From positions 222,049 to 286,048 of the forward strand of contig NZ_LMHK01000002.1 in the NCBI RefSeq assembly GCF_001427875.1: 64,000 nucleotides of DNA. The letters are read 5' to 3'. The notes under the pieces were generated by a model. The model saw only the letters and a program-made list of their open reading frames with translations, searched no databases and was not told the origin of the DNA. The DNA is from Devosia sp. Root685. Its GTDB lineage: Bacteria; Pseudomonadota; Alphaproteobacteria; Rhizobiales; Devosiaceae. A program made the position numbers and the translations under genes. Below are positions 1 to 8,160 of the stretch, piece by piece. How positions within the stretch are numbered: position 1 is the first letter of the stretch; each line of letters starts with the position of its first letter.

Positions 1-516
1 CGCGCCTGGACCTCCTCGGGCCTCTGGGTGATAGGAATGCGGGCGCTGATCAGCCGGACCGGGCTGCCCCCTGGCTTGGGACGAATGCCGCGCCGCGCTT
101 TGCCGCGGGGGAGATAGAAGCGCCAGCCGCGAGCCTTGTGCCGCCTGATCTGGGCATGAATGAAGCGGTAGATGCTCTCGACCCCGATCGGCGCTGTGCC
201 CTCGAGGCGAAGCCGCCCCACGACCTGCTCGGGCGACCAGCCTTGGCTCAATCGCTCCAGGACCACCGCACGCAAGCCCGCATCCCGGTCCAGCCGGCTG
301 CCACGCCAGCGCCGCGCCCAGGCTTGCTCGGCGGCATATTCGGCCAGATAGCCCGCCTTGCCGCCATTGCGCTCTATCTCGCGCGAGATAGACGATGCCG
401 CGCGATCCAAAGCTGCAGCGATTTGCCGGAGCGAGGTTCCAATGGACAATAATGGACAATAGGCGGGCAATCTCAACCCGATCCGAAATACTGAGCTGCG
501 CATATCTTCGTCCCAT
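1..516 (-). pseudogene. IS30-family transposase, frameshifted and cut by the window edge
   Basis: Reading the minus strand from the ATG at 516 gives MGRRYAQLSISDRVEIARLL and then loses the frame. In the neighbouring frame the protein resumes as GTSLRQIAAALDRAASSISR, then the IS30-type helix-turn-helix region (SISREIERNGG) and the segment SQGWSPEQVVGRL, continuing with IYRFIHAQIR to the window edge. The break coincides with a 10-base tandem duplication at 441-460. Removing one copy restores a continuous frame (RLLSIGTSLRQ), so an ordinary IS30 transposase was probably disabled by slippage. IS30 transposases are normally single-frame DDE enzymes, so a programmed shift here is unlikely. The catalytic DDE part lies outside the window. 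Confidence 0.85.
441..460. repeat. 10-bp tandem duplication inside the IS30 transposase
   Basis: AATGGACAAT occurs twice without a gap (441-450 and 451-460). The extra ten bases shift the transposase frame by one. The unduplicated sequence would encode the expected RLLSIGTSLRQ. Confidence 0.9.
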
Positions 517-585
517 GACAACACCTTAACCTGGTGTTGCACTTCGTTTGAGAACTCAGGGAATCCCAGCTGAGTGGCAACGGAG

Positions 586-605
586 ATTCCCGCTTTCGCG
601 GGAAT
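586..605. repeat. Short GC palindrome of a dispersed family
   Basis: ATTCCCGC-TTTC-GCGGGAAT is a perfect 8-bp stem with a 4-nt loop, followed by GAC. The same family recurs at 30173-30229 (two copies) and, with a related core, at 42219-42240. All copies lie between genes. It could act as a weak terminator or mRNA-stabilising hairpin. Confidence 0.75.
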
Positions 606-729
606 GACACCGAGGTCGGGTGAAAGTGTGGACAAGTGCCCATGCTTTAACCGCACACCACCCACGCGCACTTTTTGTTGGCACGCGCATCCCGTCTCGC
701 TATTCTCCGCACAAAGTTGAGACCCGCCC

Positions 730-1626
730 ATGCCCAAAGCCCCCGATCAGATCACCCGCGACCTTTGGCACGTCGTCGCCGCGACCGATGAACTCGCCAT
801 CGGCCTCGTCGAAACGACGCTCCTCCTCGATCGCCGCATCGCCCTGACGCGCGGGCTCGATGGCGAGCCGGTGGTGTGGTTCGCGAGCGACGAGGAAAAC
901 GGCGACGAGATCGACGCCGAAACCGTGCTCGATCGCCTCCCCGTCAAAACCGCCTATGGCTACACCTGGACCTGCCTCGGCACCCCGTCCGCCGAACTGT
1001 TCCCGATCCCCGAATATGCCGAAGCCGACCGCACCAATATGAGCTGCGGCTCCATCGGCATTCACGTCTCGGCCCCGCGCGCGGTCGAAAACTTCCTTGA
1101 CATGGGCCACTTCCCCTATGTCCACACCGACATTCTGGGCGCCGAACCCCATACCGAGGTCAAGGAATACGACGTCGAAGTCTCCGAAGAGCGCGACGAA
1201 GTTCTGGCCACCAAATGCAAGTTCATCCAGCCCATGGCGGCAAAGTCGGCCGTTGGCGCGATGGAAGTCGAATATGTCTATCGCGTGCCGCACCCCTTCT
1301 GCTCGGTGCTCTATAAGTCGTGTCCCGAGGATGAAAACCGCCGCGACGTCATCGGCCTTTTCCTCCAGCCCATGACCGAAGAAACCTGCCGCGCCCACCT
1401 CCTGCAATCGATGATCGATTCCTATTCGACCGTGACCGACCTGCGCCGCTTCCAGCAGACCATTTTCGGGCAGGACAAGCCGATCCTCGAAAACCAGTAC
1501 CCCAAGAAGTTGCCGCTCGACCCGCGCTCGGAAACCCCGATCCGCGCCGACAAATCAGCCATCGCCTATCGGAGATGGTTGAGCCAGAAGGGGATCACCT
1601 ACGGGGTTATTCCCCAGGCGAGCTAA
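730..1626 (+). CDS. Rieske-oxygenase catalytic subunit lacking the Rieske centre
   Basis: A 298-residue protein related to the catalytic (mononuclear iron) domain of aromatic-ring-hydroxylating or demethylating Rieske oxygenases. The sequence E120-x3-D124-x2-H127-x4-H132 matches the family motif E-x3-4-D-x2-H-x4-5-H, which holds two His iron ligands and the Asp that bridges to the Rieske cluster of a neighbouring subunit. The N-terminal region resembles the flanks of a Rieske domain (W13, LLDRRIALTRGLDG, then LPVKTAYGYTWTCLG), but the two C-x-H / C-x2-H cluster loops are absent. The protein is correspondingly shorter than the usual 340-450 residues. The next gene supplies a Rieske domain, so the two probably form one oxygenase. 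The substrate is unknown. No strong ribosome binding site is visible, but the ATG gives the expected Trp-containing start. Confidence 0.8.
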   Translation: MPKAPDQITRDLWHVVAATDELAIGLVETTLLLDRRIALTRGLDGEPVVWFASDEENGDEIDAETVLDRLPVKTAYGYTWTCLGTPSAELFPIPEYAEADRTNMSCGSIGIHVSAPRAVENFLDMGHFPYVHTDILGAEPHTEVKEYDVEVSEERDEVLATKCKFIQPMAAKSAVGAMEVEYVYRVPHPFCSVLYKSCPEDENRRDVIGLFLQPMTEETCRAHLLQSMIDSYSTVTDLRRFQQTIFGQDKPILENQYPKKLPLDPRSETPIRADKSAIAYRRWLSQKGITYGVIPQAS

Positions 1627-1642
1627 GAGTTAGGCTCTTGCG

Positions 1643-1742
1643 CCTCCCTCCCCCTTGTGGGGAGGGAATGAGGGTGGGGGTATCGGCAAGCACTGTGCTT
1701 GTGGCCCCACCCCACCCTAGCCCTCCCCATCAAGGGGAGGGA
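1643..1742. repeat. CCTCCC-type inverted repeat between the oxygenase genes
   Basis: Two G- or C-rich blocks (CCTCCCTCCCCCTTGTGGGG and its approximate complement ending near 1742) can pair across the region. Similar elements occur at 11721-11820, 21351-21469 and 25706-25750. Here the element separates two genes that should be co-expressed, and it may affect message stability. Confidence 0.6.
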
Positions 1743-1825
1743 ACGGATCGAGTCCCGTACGCCAGGACTGCGATTTACTTGCAAATTCGATCGTGGCGCG
1801 ATCCCTGTACTTGGATCTGATCGAC

Positions 1826-3532
1826 ATGCCCCTGTCCCTCTCAGACCCCGCTTGGTATCCTATCGCTTCCAGCGAGGACCTGCCGTTCCGCCACGTCTAT
1901 CAAGGCCAGTTGCTGGGCCGCGAACTCGCCGTCTGGCGTGCCGACGATGGCAATGTGAACGTCTGGGAAAACCGGTGCCTCCATCGCGGCGTGCGCCTCT
2001 CCATCGGCATCAATGAGGGCCAGGAGCTAAAATGCCAGTACCATGGCTGGCGCTATGCCAACCAGTCGGCTGGCTGCACCTATATCCCCGCGCATCCCGC
2101 CGACGCCCCGGCCCGCCGCATCGAAAACCGCAAATATCCGGTGAAAGAGGCCTTTGGCCTCATCTGGTCGGCCGCCAATGACGACCAGAAATTTTCGCCA
2201 TTCGCCGGCGCTGAAGGCACCGACTGGTTGCCGCTGCGCCCCATGCCGGTCAATGCCGCGCCCGAGGACGTGATCGCGGGTCTCGCTGGCCTCGCGCCCG
2301 ACGATCAGCCGGCCGATCTCCTCCCCGGCATGGCCCTCCGCCTCGGCAGCACCATCTATTTCGTCCAGCCAGTCGATGCCGGCCGCGCCGTCATCCGCGG
2401 CCTCATCGAAAAGCCCGCCGACGAAGTGGCGACCCTCCGCCACTATAACGAAACCCTGACCAAGCTGCGCGACCGCCTCGAACGCGCCGCCACGAAGAAG
2501 CCCGCACCCGAACCGCTGCAACCGGTCTTCGAAAAGGTCTCGGCCGACCTCGCCTCCATGCCCGATATCGCCATTCCGCGCGGCAACACCATGCCGGTGG
2601 TGGTCAAGCGCAAATGGACCTCGGCAGATGGCGTCATTGGTTTCGAACTGGCCGACCGGAGCGGCAAGCACCTGCCGACCTTCCAGCCCGGCGCCCATAT
2701 CGACGTGCACCTGCCCAATGGCCTCATTCGCCAATATTCGATCACCAACGGCCCCGGCGATCTCTCCAGCTACGTCATCGGCGTCAAGCAAGAGAGCGCC
2801 AGCAAGGGCGGCTCGAAGGTTCTCGTCGAAACGGTTCGCGAAGGCGACGTGCTCGCCATCTCCGAGCCGCGCAACAATTTCCCGCTGCGCCGCGACGCCA
2901 CCCGCACCGTGCTCATTGCCGGCGGCATCGGCATCACGCCGCTCCTCTCCATGGCCCGCTTCCTCGACCAGTCGAGCCTCAACTACGAACTGCACTATTT
3001 CGCCCGCTCGGGCGACGGCCTCGCCTTCCAGAGCGAACTCGCCGCGCTCCATGGCAAAATCGACCGCCACATCGGCCTGGCTCGCGAAGCCATCAAGGCA
3101 AAAGTCGCCGAAGCGCTCGGCCAATACCAGTTCGCCAATCACGTCTATATCTGCGGCCCCGGCGCCATGCTCGAAATGGTGCAGGAAACCGCGACGTCGC
3201 TCGGCTGGCCCGACGAGGCGATCCACTTCGAATATTTCCAGAACGACAAGGTGATCGATTCTTCGTCCGCCTTCGATGTCGAACTCGCCCGCTCGGCCAT
3301 GACGCTGCATGTGCCCGCCGGCCGCACCATCCTCGAAACCATGCGCGAAGCCGGGTTGACGGTCCCCTCCTCCTGCGAGCAAGGCGCCTGCGGCACCTGC
3401 CTGACGACGGTGATGGAAGGGGAGGTCGACCATCAGGATGTCTATCTCAACAAGACCGAGAAAGCCTCCAACACCTGCATGATGACCTGTGTCAGCCGCG
3501 CCAAGTCTGGCCGCCTCGTGCTGGATATTTAA
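1826..3532 (+). CDS. Rieske / FMN-NADH reductase / plant-type ferredoxin fusion
   Basis: About 568 residues from the preferred ATG; an in-frame GTG at 1793 would add eleven residues. Domains in order: an N-terminal Rieske [2Fe-2S] domain with C51-L-H53 and C70-Q-Y-H73-G-W; a middle segment (about 105-235) that looks like a shrunken oxygenase catalytic domain without iron-ligand histidines; a phthalate-dioxygenase-reductase-like FMN domain (RQYSITN) and NAD(P)H domain (GGIGITPLLSMA, YICGPGAML); and a C-terminal plant-type ferredoxin with C-EQGA-C-GT-C and a later Cys. Electrons would pass NADH to FMN to ferredoxin cluster to Rieske cluster, then to the mononuclear iron of the upstream gene product. 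Typical reductases of this class have no Rieske domain. The downstream transferase gene starts two bases after the stop, so they are co-transcribed. Confidence 0.85.
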   Translation: MPLSLSDPAWYPIASSEDLPFRHVYQGQLLGRELAVWRADDGNVNVWENRCLHRGVRLSIGINEGQELKCQYHGWRYANQSAGCTYIPAHPADAPARRIENRKYPVKEAFGLIWSAANDDQKFSPFAGAEGTDWLPLRPMPVNAAPEDVIAGLAGLAPDDQPADLLPGMALRLGSTIYFVQPVDAGRAVIRGLIEKPADEVATLRHYNETLTKLRDRLERAATKKPAPEPLQPVFEKVSADLASMPDIAIPRGNTMPVVVKRKWTSADGVIGFELADRSGKHLPTFQPGAHIDVHLPNGLIRQYSITNGPGDLSSYVIGVKQESASKGGSKVLVETVREGDVLAISEPRNNFPLRRDATRTVLIAGGIGITPLLSMARFLDQSSLNYELHYFARSGDGLAFQSELAALHGKIDRHIGLAREAIKAKVAEALGQYQFANHVYICGPGAMLEMVQETATSLGWPDEAIHFEYFQNDKVIDSSSAFDVELARSAMTLHVPAGRTILETMREAGLTVPSSCEQGACGTCLTTVMEGEVDHQDVYLNKTEKASNTCMMTCVSRAKSGRLVLDI

Positions 3533-3534
3533 TA

Positions 3535-4179
3535 ATGACCATAACGCTTTACGACTTCGAGCTCTCGGGCAACTGCTACAAGCTGCGCCTCCTGATGAAC
3601 ATCCTCAACCTGCCCTACGAGATCGTGCCGGTGGATTTCTTCCCCGGCCGCCAGCACAAGGCCGACTGGTTCCTGCGCATGAACCCGTTTGGCCAGCTGC
3701 CGGTTCTCAAGGACGATGACCTGACCCTCTCGGATTCAGGAGCCATCCTCGCCTATCTGGCGAAAAAGTACGACACGTCAGGAAAATGGTTCCCCGATGA
3801 TCCCGCCGTCACCGCCGAGATCCTCCGCTGGCATTCCGTCGCCGACGATATCACCTCGACTTCCTCAGCCGCTCGTCTCGCGCTCGGCTATGGCTATGCC
3901 TTCGATATCGAAAAATCGCAAAAGGGCGCCCATCGCATTTTTAGGCTGATGGATGAGCACCTCTGGTTCGGCGAGAAATCCGGCCGCGACTGGCTCTGCT
4001 CGCCTGATCACCCGACCACCGCCGATATCGCCTGCTTCCCCTATGTGATGCTGAGCGAGGAAGGCGGCATTTCCCGCCAGGACTACCCCGCCCTCCGCCG
4101 CTGGACCGACCGGGTCCGCCGCGTCCCCGGCTTCACGGTCATGTCCGGCATTTTCCCCGCGGGCCGCGCGAAGGAATAG
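3535..4179 (+). CDS. Glutathione S-transferase family protein
   Basis: A 214-residue cytosolic GST. The N-terminal thioredoxin-like half (MTITLYDFELSGNCYKLRL) carries the Ser/Cys region at residues 11-14, and FGQLPVLKDDD with LSDSGAILAYLA is the usual glutathione-binding segment. The C-terminal half is alpha-helical. The ATG follows the reductase stop by two bases, which implies translational coupling. Known Rieske-oxygenase operons sometimes carry a GST that removes electrophilic or halogenated products; a similar job here is inference. Transcription probably ends at the strong hairpin near 4325. Confidence 0.88.
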   Translation: MTITLYDFELSGNCYKLRLLMNILNLPYEIVPVDFFPGRQHKADWFLRMNPFGQLPVLKDDDLTLSDSGAILAYLAKKYDTSGKWFPDDPAVTAEILRWHSVADDITSTSSAARLALGYGYAFDIEKSQKGAHRIFRLMDEHLWFGEKSGRDWLCSPDHPTTADIACFPYVMLSEEGGISRQDYPALRRWTDRVRRVPGFTVMSGIFPAGRAKE

Positions 4180-4192
4180 AGACGACGCACCC

Positions 4193-4321
4193 AGTAGTCC
4201 TCATGGTGAGGTGCACGCCAAAGGCGTGCCTCGAACCACGGGGACGTGCCACGTTGCTTCAGCGCAACGCCCTCGTGGTTCGAGGCTACGCTACGCTGCG
4301 CACCTCACCATGAGGACTACT
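4193..4321. repeat. Long palindromic element with 22-bp perfect arms
   Basis: AGTAGTCCTCATGGTGAGGT followed by GC (4193-4214) is exactly complementary to 4300-4321. A second nested pair, CCTCGAACCAC and GTGGTTCGAGG, lies inside. A near-identical element sits at 6943-7075 and a half element at 25627-25709. It encodes nothing and looks like a REP/MITE-like dispersed element. Confidence 0.85.
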
Positions 4322-4324
4322 ACG

Positions 4325-4353
4325 AAAAAGGGCGCCTCCGCGGCGCCCTTTTT
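4325..4353. terminator. Bidirectional rho-independent terminator
   Basis: AAAAAGGGCGCC-TCCGC-GGCGCCCTTTTT forms a perfect 12-bp stem with A- and T-runs on both flanks. It can therefore stop both the plus-strand GST operon and the minus-strand membrane-protein gene, whose stop codon shares the last T. Confidence 0.9.
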
Positions 4354-5480
4354 CATTTCACCTTGCTCGCGGTCTTGGCGACCTTCCAGCTCACATAATC
4401 GTCGGCCGTGCAGCCATAGGGCGCGTTGCCGTCGCCAAACCGCGCATAAAGCTGCTCGCAGCCCCAGGTGTTGAGCGGTTCGGGCATGATATTGTTGATC
4501 TCGATGCCGATGGCATCGAAGGCATCCGGCGCCGTGGTCACATAGTAAAGCCAGAAGCCGAAAAACGCGACGACGGCCAGGACCAGCACAGCGCCACCCG
4601 CAAGCAGCCCGCGCACGATATTGGGGCCCCGCTTCGCCTTCGGCGGCGGATTGGCCGCCAGTTTGGCGCCGCGCTGCTCCTGCTCGGCATCAAAGGCCGC
4701 CAGCGCCGCCTGACGCTCGATATCGGTCAATTCCACGCGCTCAAGGTTTCGGTCGAGCAAAACGGGAATGGCCACGTGGTCGAGCTTGACCGCGACACCC
4801 ACCTGCTTGCCTGTCTCGTCGAGCCCGATCAGCGGCTCCTGCCCCTTGGCAAAATGCGTGCGCGTCGTGCGCTTCGAGCGCCCCTTGAGGTGATCGATAT
4901 AGGAGACGGCCATGCCGCCCGGGACCTTCTTCAACTCGGCGATCTCGACCGGCACCAGCGTCAGCCGGCCCGGCACCGCTGCGGCGCGATTGGCGCCCAT
5001 TGCCCGCAATGCATTGATGATCATGCCGATGGCGCCGCCACCAAACAGCAGCATGAACACGCCAAACACCGCCAGCCGGTTCCACAACATGTCGAGCCCG
5101 AGGCTCAGCGTCGCCAGTTCCGGATCGTTCCGCGAAATGACGACATCGACCATATAGTCGTCGCTCGAAAAATCGAGGAAGGCGAGGGAGATGTGCTTGG
5201 CGTAATCCCGCCCCTCGTAACTATAGGTAATGTCGGCCTCGCAATCGGTCAGGCCGCGGCGCGAGCTGCATTCGCCATCGCTCATATCCCAATCGTCGAG
5301 CGTCAGCGGGTTCTGGTTGATCTGCCAGTCGCGCCAAAGTCCCGGCCCCTGCCAGATACCAAGCCCGATCGCCATGGCCGAGAGGACAACCACCGAAAAC
5401 AGGAACGCCGCCGGCATGGAAAACGGCCGCTTGCCGATGGCGAGCGATCGATTGGGAAGTGGTAGGGTGACCTGGGACAT
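4353..5480 (-). CDS. Hypothetical protein with three membrane segments
   Basis: A 375-residue protein of unknown function. Hydrophobic segments lie near residues 22-43, 135-158 and 290-314. Between the first two is a soluble loop with paired cysteines (C71, C80) and an acidic stretch, probably periplasmic. A middle domain of about 170-260 precedes a Lys/Pro-rich linker. After the third segment is a short tail with two more cysteines (WGCEQLYARFG and YGCTADDY). The spacing of the cysteines suggests disulfides outside the cytoplasm. It stands alone between two palindromic elements and has its own terminator. I do not recognise the family. Confidence 0.7.
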   Translation of the reverse strand: MSQVTLPLPNRSLAIGKRPFSMPAAFLFSVVVLSAMAIGLGIWQGPGLWRDWQINQNPLTLDDWDMSDGECSSRRGLTDCEADITYSYEGRDYAKHISLAFLDFSSDDYMVDVVISRNDPELATLSLGLDMLWNRLAVFGVFMLLFGGGAIGMIINALRAMGANRAAAVPGRLTLVPVEIAELKKVPGGMAVSYIDHLKGRSKRTTRTHFAKGQEPLIGLDETGKQVGVAVKLDHVAIPVLLDRNLERVELTDIERQAALAAFDAEQEQRGAKLAANPPPKAKRGPNIVRGLLAGGAVLVLAVVAFFGFWLYYVTTAPDAFDAIGIEINNIMPEPLNTWGCEQLYARFGDGNAPYGCTADDYVSWKVAKTASKVK

Positions 5481-5708
5481 GAACCGCCTCTTTGAGATGT
5501 CAGCCTTGGGGCCCGACTCGATGCGCGATAGGACAGGAGAGAACAGTCACGAACCAGCCTTCAACGCTCCGCAATTGTGGAAAAACTCCCGCCCCGGGAC
5601 GGCTACCCGCCGCGGTATCTCCCTGTCGAACGGGCAAAACCTGTCGCACCGACTGGAACTCGGCCGCCAATCCCGCTATTGGCTTCTTAAGATCGAGGAG
5701 AAATTCCC

Positions 5709-6878
5709 ATGATTATCGAGCCCAAAATCCGCGGCTTCATCTGCGTCACCGCCCACCCCACGGGTTGCGCAGCCAATGTGCAGCACCAGATCGACCATGT
5801 GGTCATCAAGGGTGCCATTCCTTCGGATCGCAAGCGCGTGCTCGTGCTCGGCTGCTCGACGGGCTATGGCCTTGCCTCGCGCATCGTCACCACTTTTGGC
5901 AGCAATGCCGATACCGTCGGCGTCTCCTTCGAGCGCGAGCCGGCCGAAAACCGCCCGGCCTCCGCCGGCTGGTACAATAACCGTGCCTTCGAAAACCGCG
6001 CCCGCGCCGCCGGCCGCAAGGCCGTCACCATCGAAGGCGATGCCTTCTCCGACGCGATCAAGGCCGAGACCATTGAGGCGATCAAGGCCAATCTCGGCCA
6101 GGTCGATCTCATCGTCTATTCCCTCGCCTCCCCGGTCCGCACCGACCCCAAGGACGGCGTCACCTATCGTTCGGCCATCAAACCCTATGGCCAGCAGGTG
6201 ACCTCCAAAACCCTCAACACCGCCACCGGCGAAGTTTCAGAAATCACCGTCGAACCGGCGACCGAGGAAGAAGCTCAGGCGACCATCAAGGTCATGGGCG
6301 GCGAAGATTGGGAACTCTGGATCAAGGCCCTGTCCGATGCCGGCGTTCTGGCTGATGACTTCCAAAGCCTCAACTACACCTATCTCGGCTCCGAACTGAC
6401 CTGGCCGATCTACCACAAGGGCACGCTGGGCAAGGCCAAGGGCGACCTCGACCGCGCGGCCAAGGCAATCCGCGCGACCCATGGCGAAAAGTCAGCCAAT
6501 GTCGTGGCGCTCAAAGCCGTCGTCACCCAGGCAAGCTCGGCCATCCCCGTCGTGCCGCTCTATGGCACGCTGCTGATCAAGGTCGAGGACGAAATGGGCC
6601 TCGGCGAAGGCCCGATCCACCAGATCGACCGCCTCTTCCGCGAGAAACTGCAGGGCGACGTGGCGCTGGATGACGAAAACCGCATCCGTGTCGACGATTG
6701 GGAACTCTCTGCCCCGATGCAGAAGGAACTCGAAAAGCGCTGGACCAACCTCACCACCGAGACGCTGCCCGCGCTGGCCGACCTGCCAAAGTACCGCGAA
6801 GAATTCCTGCGCCTCTTCGGCTTCGCCGTCGGCGGCGTCGATTACAGCAAGGAGGTCGACCCCCGCGTGGTCGAATAA
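5709..6878 (+). CDS. fabV: FabV-type enoyl-[acyl-carrier-protein] reductase (NADH)
   Basis: A 389-residue FabV enoyl reductase, which catalyses the last reduction of fatty-acid elongation (trans-2-enoyl-ACP to acyl-ACP). The nucleotide-binding stretch VLVLGCSTGYGLASR lies near residues 44-58. The catalytic pair Y235-x8-K244 falls in PIYHKGTLGKAK, the spacing that separates FabV from the Y-x6-K FabI type. Length and the N-terminus MIIEPKIRGFICVTAHPTG match the family. GAGGAG seven to eight bases upstream supports the ATG. FabV enzymes are known to tolerate triclosan. It is monocistronic, with a terminator just after the stop. Confidence 0.95.
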   Translation: MIIEPKIRGFICVTAHPTGCAANVQHQIDHVVIKGAIPSDRKRVLVLGCSTGYGLASRIVTTFGSNADTVGVSFEREPAENRPASAGWYNNRAFENRARAAGRKAVTIEGDAFSDAIKAETIEAIKANLGQVDLIVYSLASPVRTDPKDGVTYRSAIKPYGQQVTSKTLNTATGEVSEITVEPATEEEAQATIKVMGGEDWELWIKALSDAGVLADDFQSLNYTYLGSELTWPIYHKGTLGKAKGDLDRAAKAIRATHGEKSANVVALKAVVTQASSAIPVVPLYGTLLIKVEDEMGLGEGPIHQIDRLFREKLQGDVALDDENRIRVDDWELSAPMQKELEKRWTNLTTETLPALADLPKYREEFLRLFGFAVGGVDYSKEVDPRVVE

Positions 6879-6885
6879 GACTTTT

Positions 6886-6913
6886 AGGGGGCGCCGCTGG
6901 CGCCCCTTTCTTT
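6886..6913 (+). terminator. Terminator after fabV
   Basis: GGGGCGCC-GCT-GGCGCCCC stem with a flanking G-T pair, followed by TTTCTTTTT, eight bases after the fabV stop. Confidence 0.85.
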
Positions 6914-6942
6914 TTGGCGTATCGCGTCTCGGCGAACACAAC

Positions 6943-7075
6943 AGTAGCCCTCATGGTGAGGTGCCCCGGGCCTGACCCGGGGCCTCGAACCACGAGGGCG
7001 TGGCACTGAAACATCGGGGCACGCCCTCGTGGTTCGAGGCTGCGCTACGCTTCGCACCTCACCATGAGGACTACT
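6943..7075. repeat. Second copy of the long palindromic element
   Basis: The outer arms match those at 4193-4321 with one mismatch (AGTAGCCCTC against AGTAGTCCTC). The inner pair CCTCGAACCACGAGGGCGTG and its complement is longer here. The central loop sequence differs from the first copy, so the arms rather than the loop are conserved. Confidence 0.85.
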
Positions 7076-7095
7076 GGACGTAGCAAAACAACGCT

Positions 7096-8160
7096 TCAAA
7101 CCGGATAGGCGTGCTCTTCGCCCCGCCAGTCGCGCACCCTGAAACAGCCATCCCCGGCCGAAACCGTGGCTGCCCCGATATCGGCCTTGCCATAGCCGCC
7201 CGGAATATCGAGCACATAGGTCGGCTGGCAGAGCCCCGAAATCCGCCCTCGCAAAGCCGCGACCAGCTTCTGCCCCTCTTCTATGCTCATGCGAAAATGA
7301 CTGGTGCCCGGCGCAAGATCGGGGTGATGCAGATAGTAGGGTTTTATGCGGTTCTCGACGAACCCCCGCATCAGCGCCGCCAGCGTCTCGACATCGTCAT
7401 TAATGCCGCGCAACAGCACAGACTGGCTGACGAGCGCCACACCGCCATCGACCAACAGCTTGAACGCCGCCTTGGCCGCTGGCGAAAACTCGCGCGGGTG
7501 ATTGGCGTGGACGGCAAGATACGTGGTCTTGCCGCTCGACGTCAGCGCCGCAACCATCGCCGCATCGATCCGCTCCGGCTCGACCACCGGCACGCGGGTA
7601 TGAAACCGCACGATTTTGACATGCTCGATCTTGGCGAGCCGCTCCATCAACCCGGCCAACCGCCGCGGTGACAGCACCAGCGGATCGCCGCCGGTCAGGA
7701 TCACTTCCCAGATTTCCGTGTGTTCAGCGATATAATCCATCGCCACATCGAGTTCGGCCGAAGTCAGCGTCCCCAACCCCTGCGGCCCCACCATTTCGCG
7801 GCGAAAACAAAAGCGGCAATAGACCGGGCAAACATGCACGGCCTTCAGCAGCACCCGGTCGGGGTAACGATGGACGATGCCTTCCACCGGCGAATGCGAC
7901 AGGTCACCGATCGGGTCCGCTCGCTCCTCCGGCGTCATCTGCAGTTCAGCCGTAGAAGGCACGAATTGCAGGGCAATCGGATCAGCGGGATCGTTCCGGT
8001 CGATCAGGTCGAGGACTGCCGGAGTGATACCGATGGCGTATTTTTCTGCCACTGCATCTAGGCCGGAGTTCGGTGACACCAACCTCGCCGCTTCAAGATC
8101 GGCAACTGTCTTGAGCGAAGCCGTCCGTGCTTTCACGGGCATTTTGGCAATTGCACTCAT
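7096..8160 (-). CDS. epmB: EF-P (R)-beta-lysylation protein EpmB (lysine 2,3-aminomutase family)
   Basis: About 354 residues from the ATG at 8160. It is a radical-SAM enzyme with C111-x3-C115-x2-C118 (CPVYCRFC), a TGGDPL segment, and a C-terminal PLP-lysine region (IPGGYGKAD). EpmB converts (S)-alpha-lysine to (R)-beta-lysine, which EpmA attaches to EF-P. The start was chosen because its ATG overlaps the epmA stop (ATGA at 8157-8160), the usual sign of coupling; an upstream ATG at 8178 would lie inside epmA. The free-standing catabolic lysine aminomutase is an alternative, but the neighbours epmA and efp settle the role. Confidence 0.93.
   Translation of the reverse strand: MSAIAKMPVKARTASLKTVADLEAARLVSPNSGLDAVAEKYAIGITPAVLDLIDRNDPADPIALQFVPSTAELQMTPEERADPIGDLSHSPVEGIVHRYPDRVLLKAVHVCPVYCRFCFRREMVGPQGLGTLTSAELDVAMDYIAEHTEIWEVILTGGDPLVLSPRRLAGLMERLAKIEHVKIVRFHTRVPVVEPERIDAAMVAALTSSGKTTYLAVHANHPREFSPAAKAAFKLLVDGGVALVSQSVLLRGINDDVETLAALMRGFVENRIKPYYLHHPDLAPGTSHFRMSIEEGQKLVAALRGRISGLCQPTYVLDIPGGYGKADIGAATVSAGDGCFRVRDWRGEEHAYPV

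Larger units (their letters stand above)
1..563. mobile_element. IS30-family insertion sequence, one end inside the window
   Basis: The transposase remnant is preceded on its 5' side by a short non-coding end around 517-563 that contains TGGTGTTGCACTTCG near 532-547, where an IS30 terminal inverted repeat would lie. The opposite end is outside the window, so the exact boundary and any target-site duplication cannot be confirmed. The right boundary given is approximate. Confidence 0.6.

Noticed and set aside
1..516. Programmed frameshift producing an IS OrfAB fusion
   Set aside because: IS30 transposases are normally single-frame, and the shift is caused by an exact 10-bp duplication rather than a slippery sequence.
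1793..1825. GTG at 1793 as start of the Rieske-reductase fusion
   Set aside because: The extra eleven residues have no family similarity, and the ATG at 1826 directly precedes the conserved WYPIAS start of the Rieske domain.
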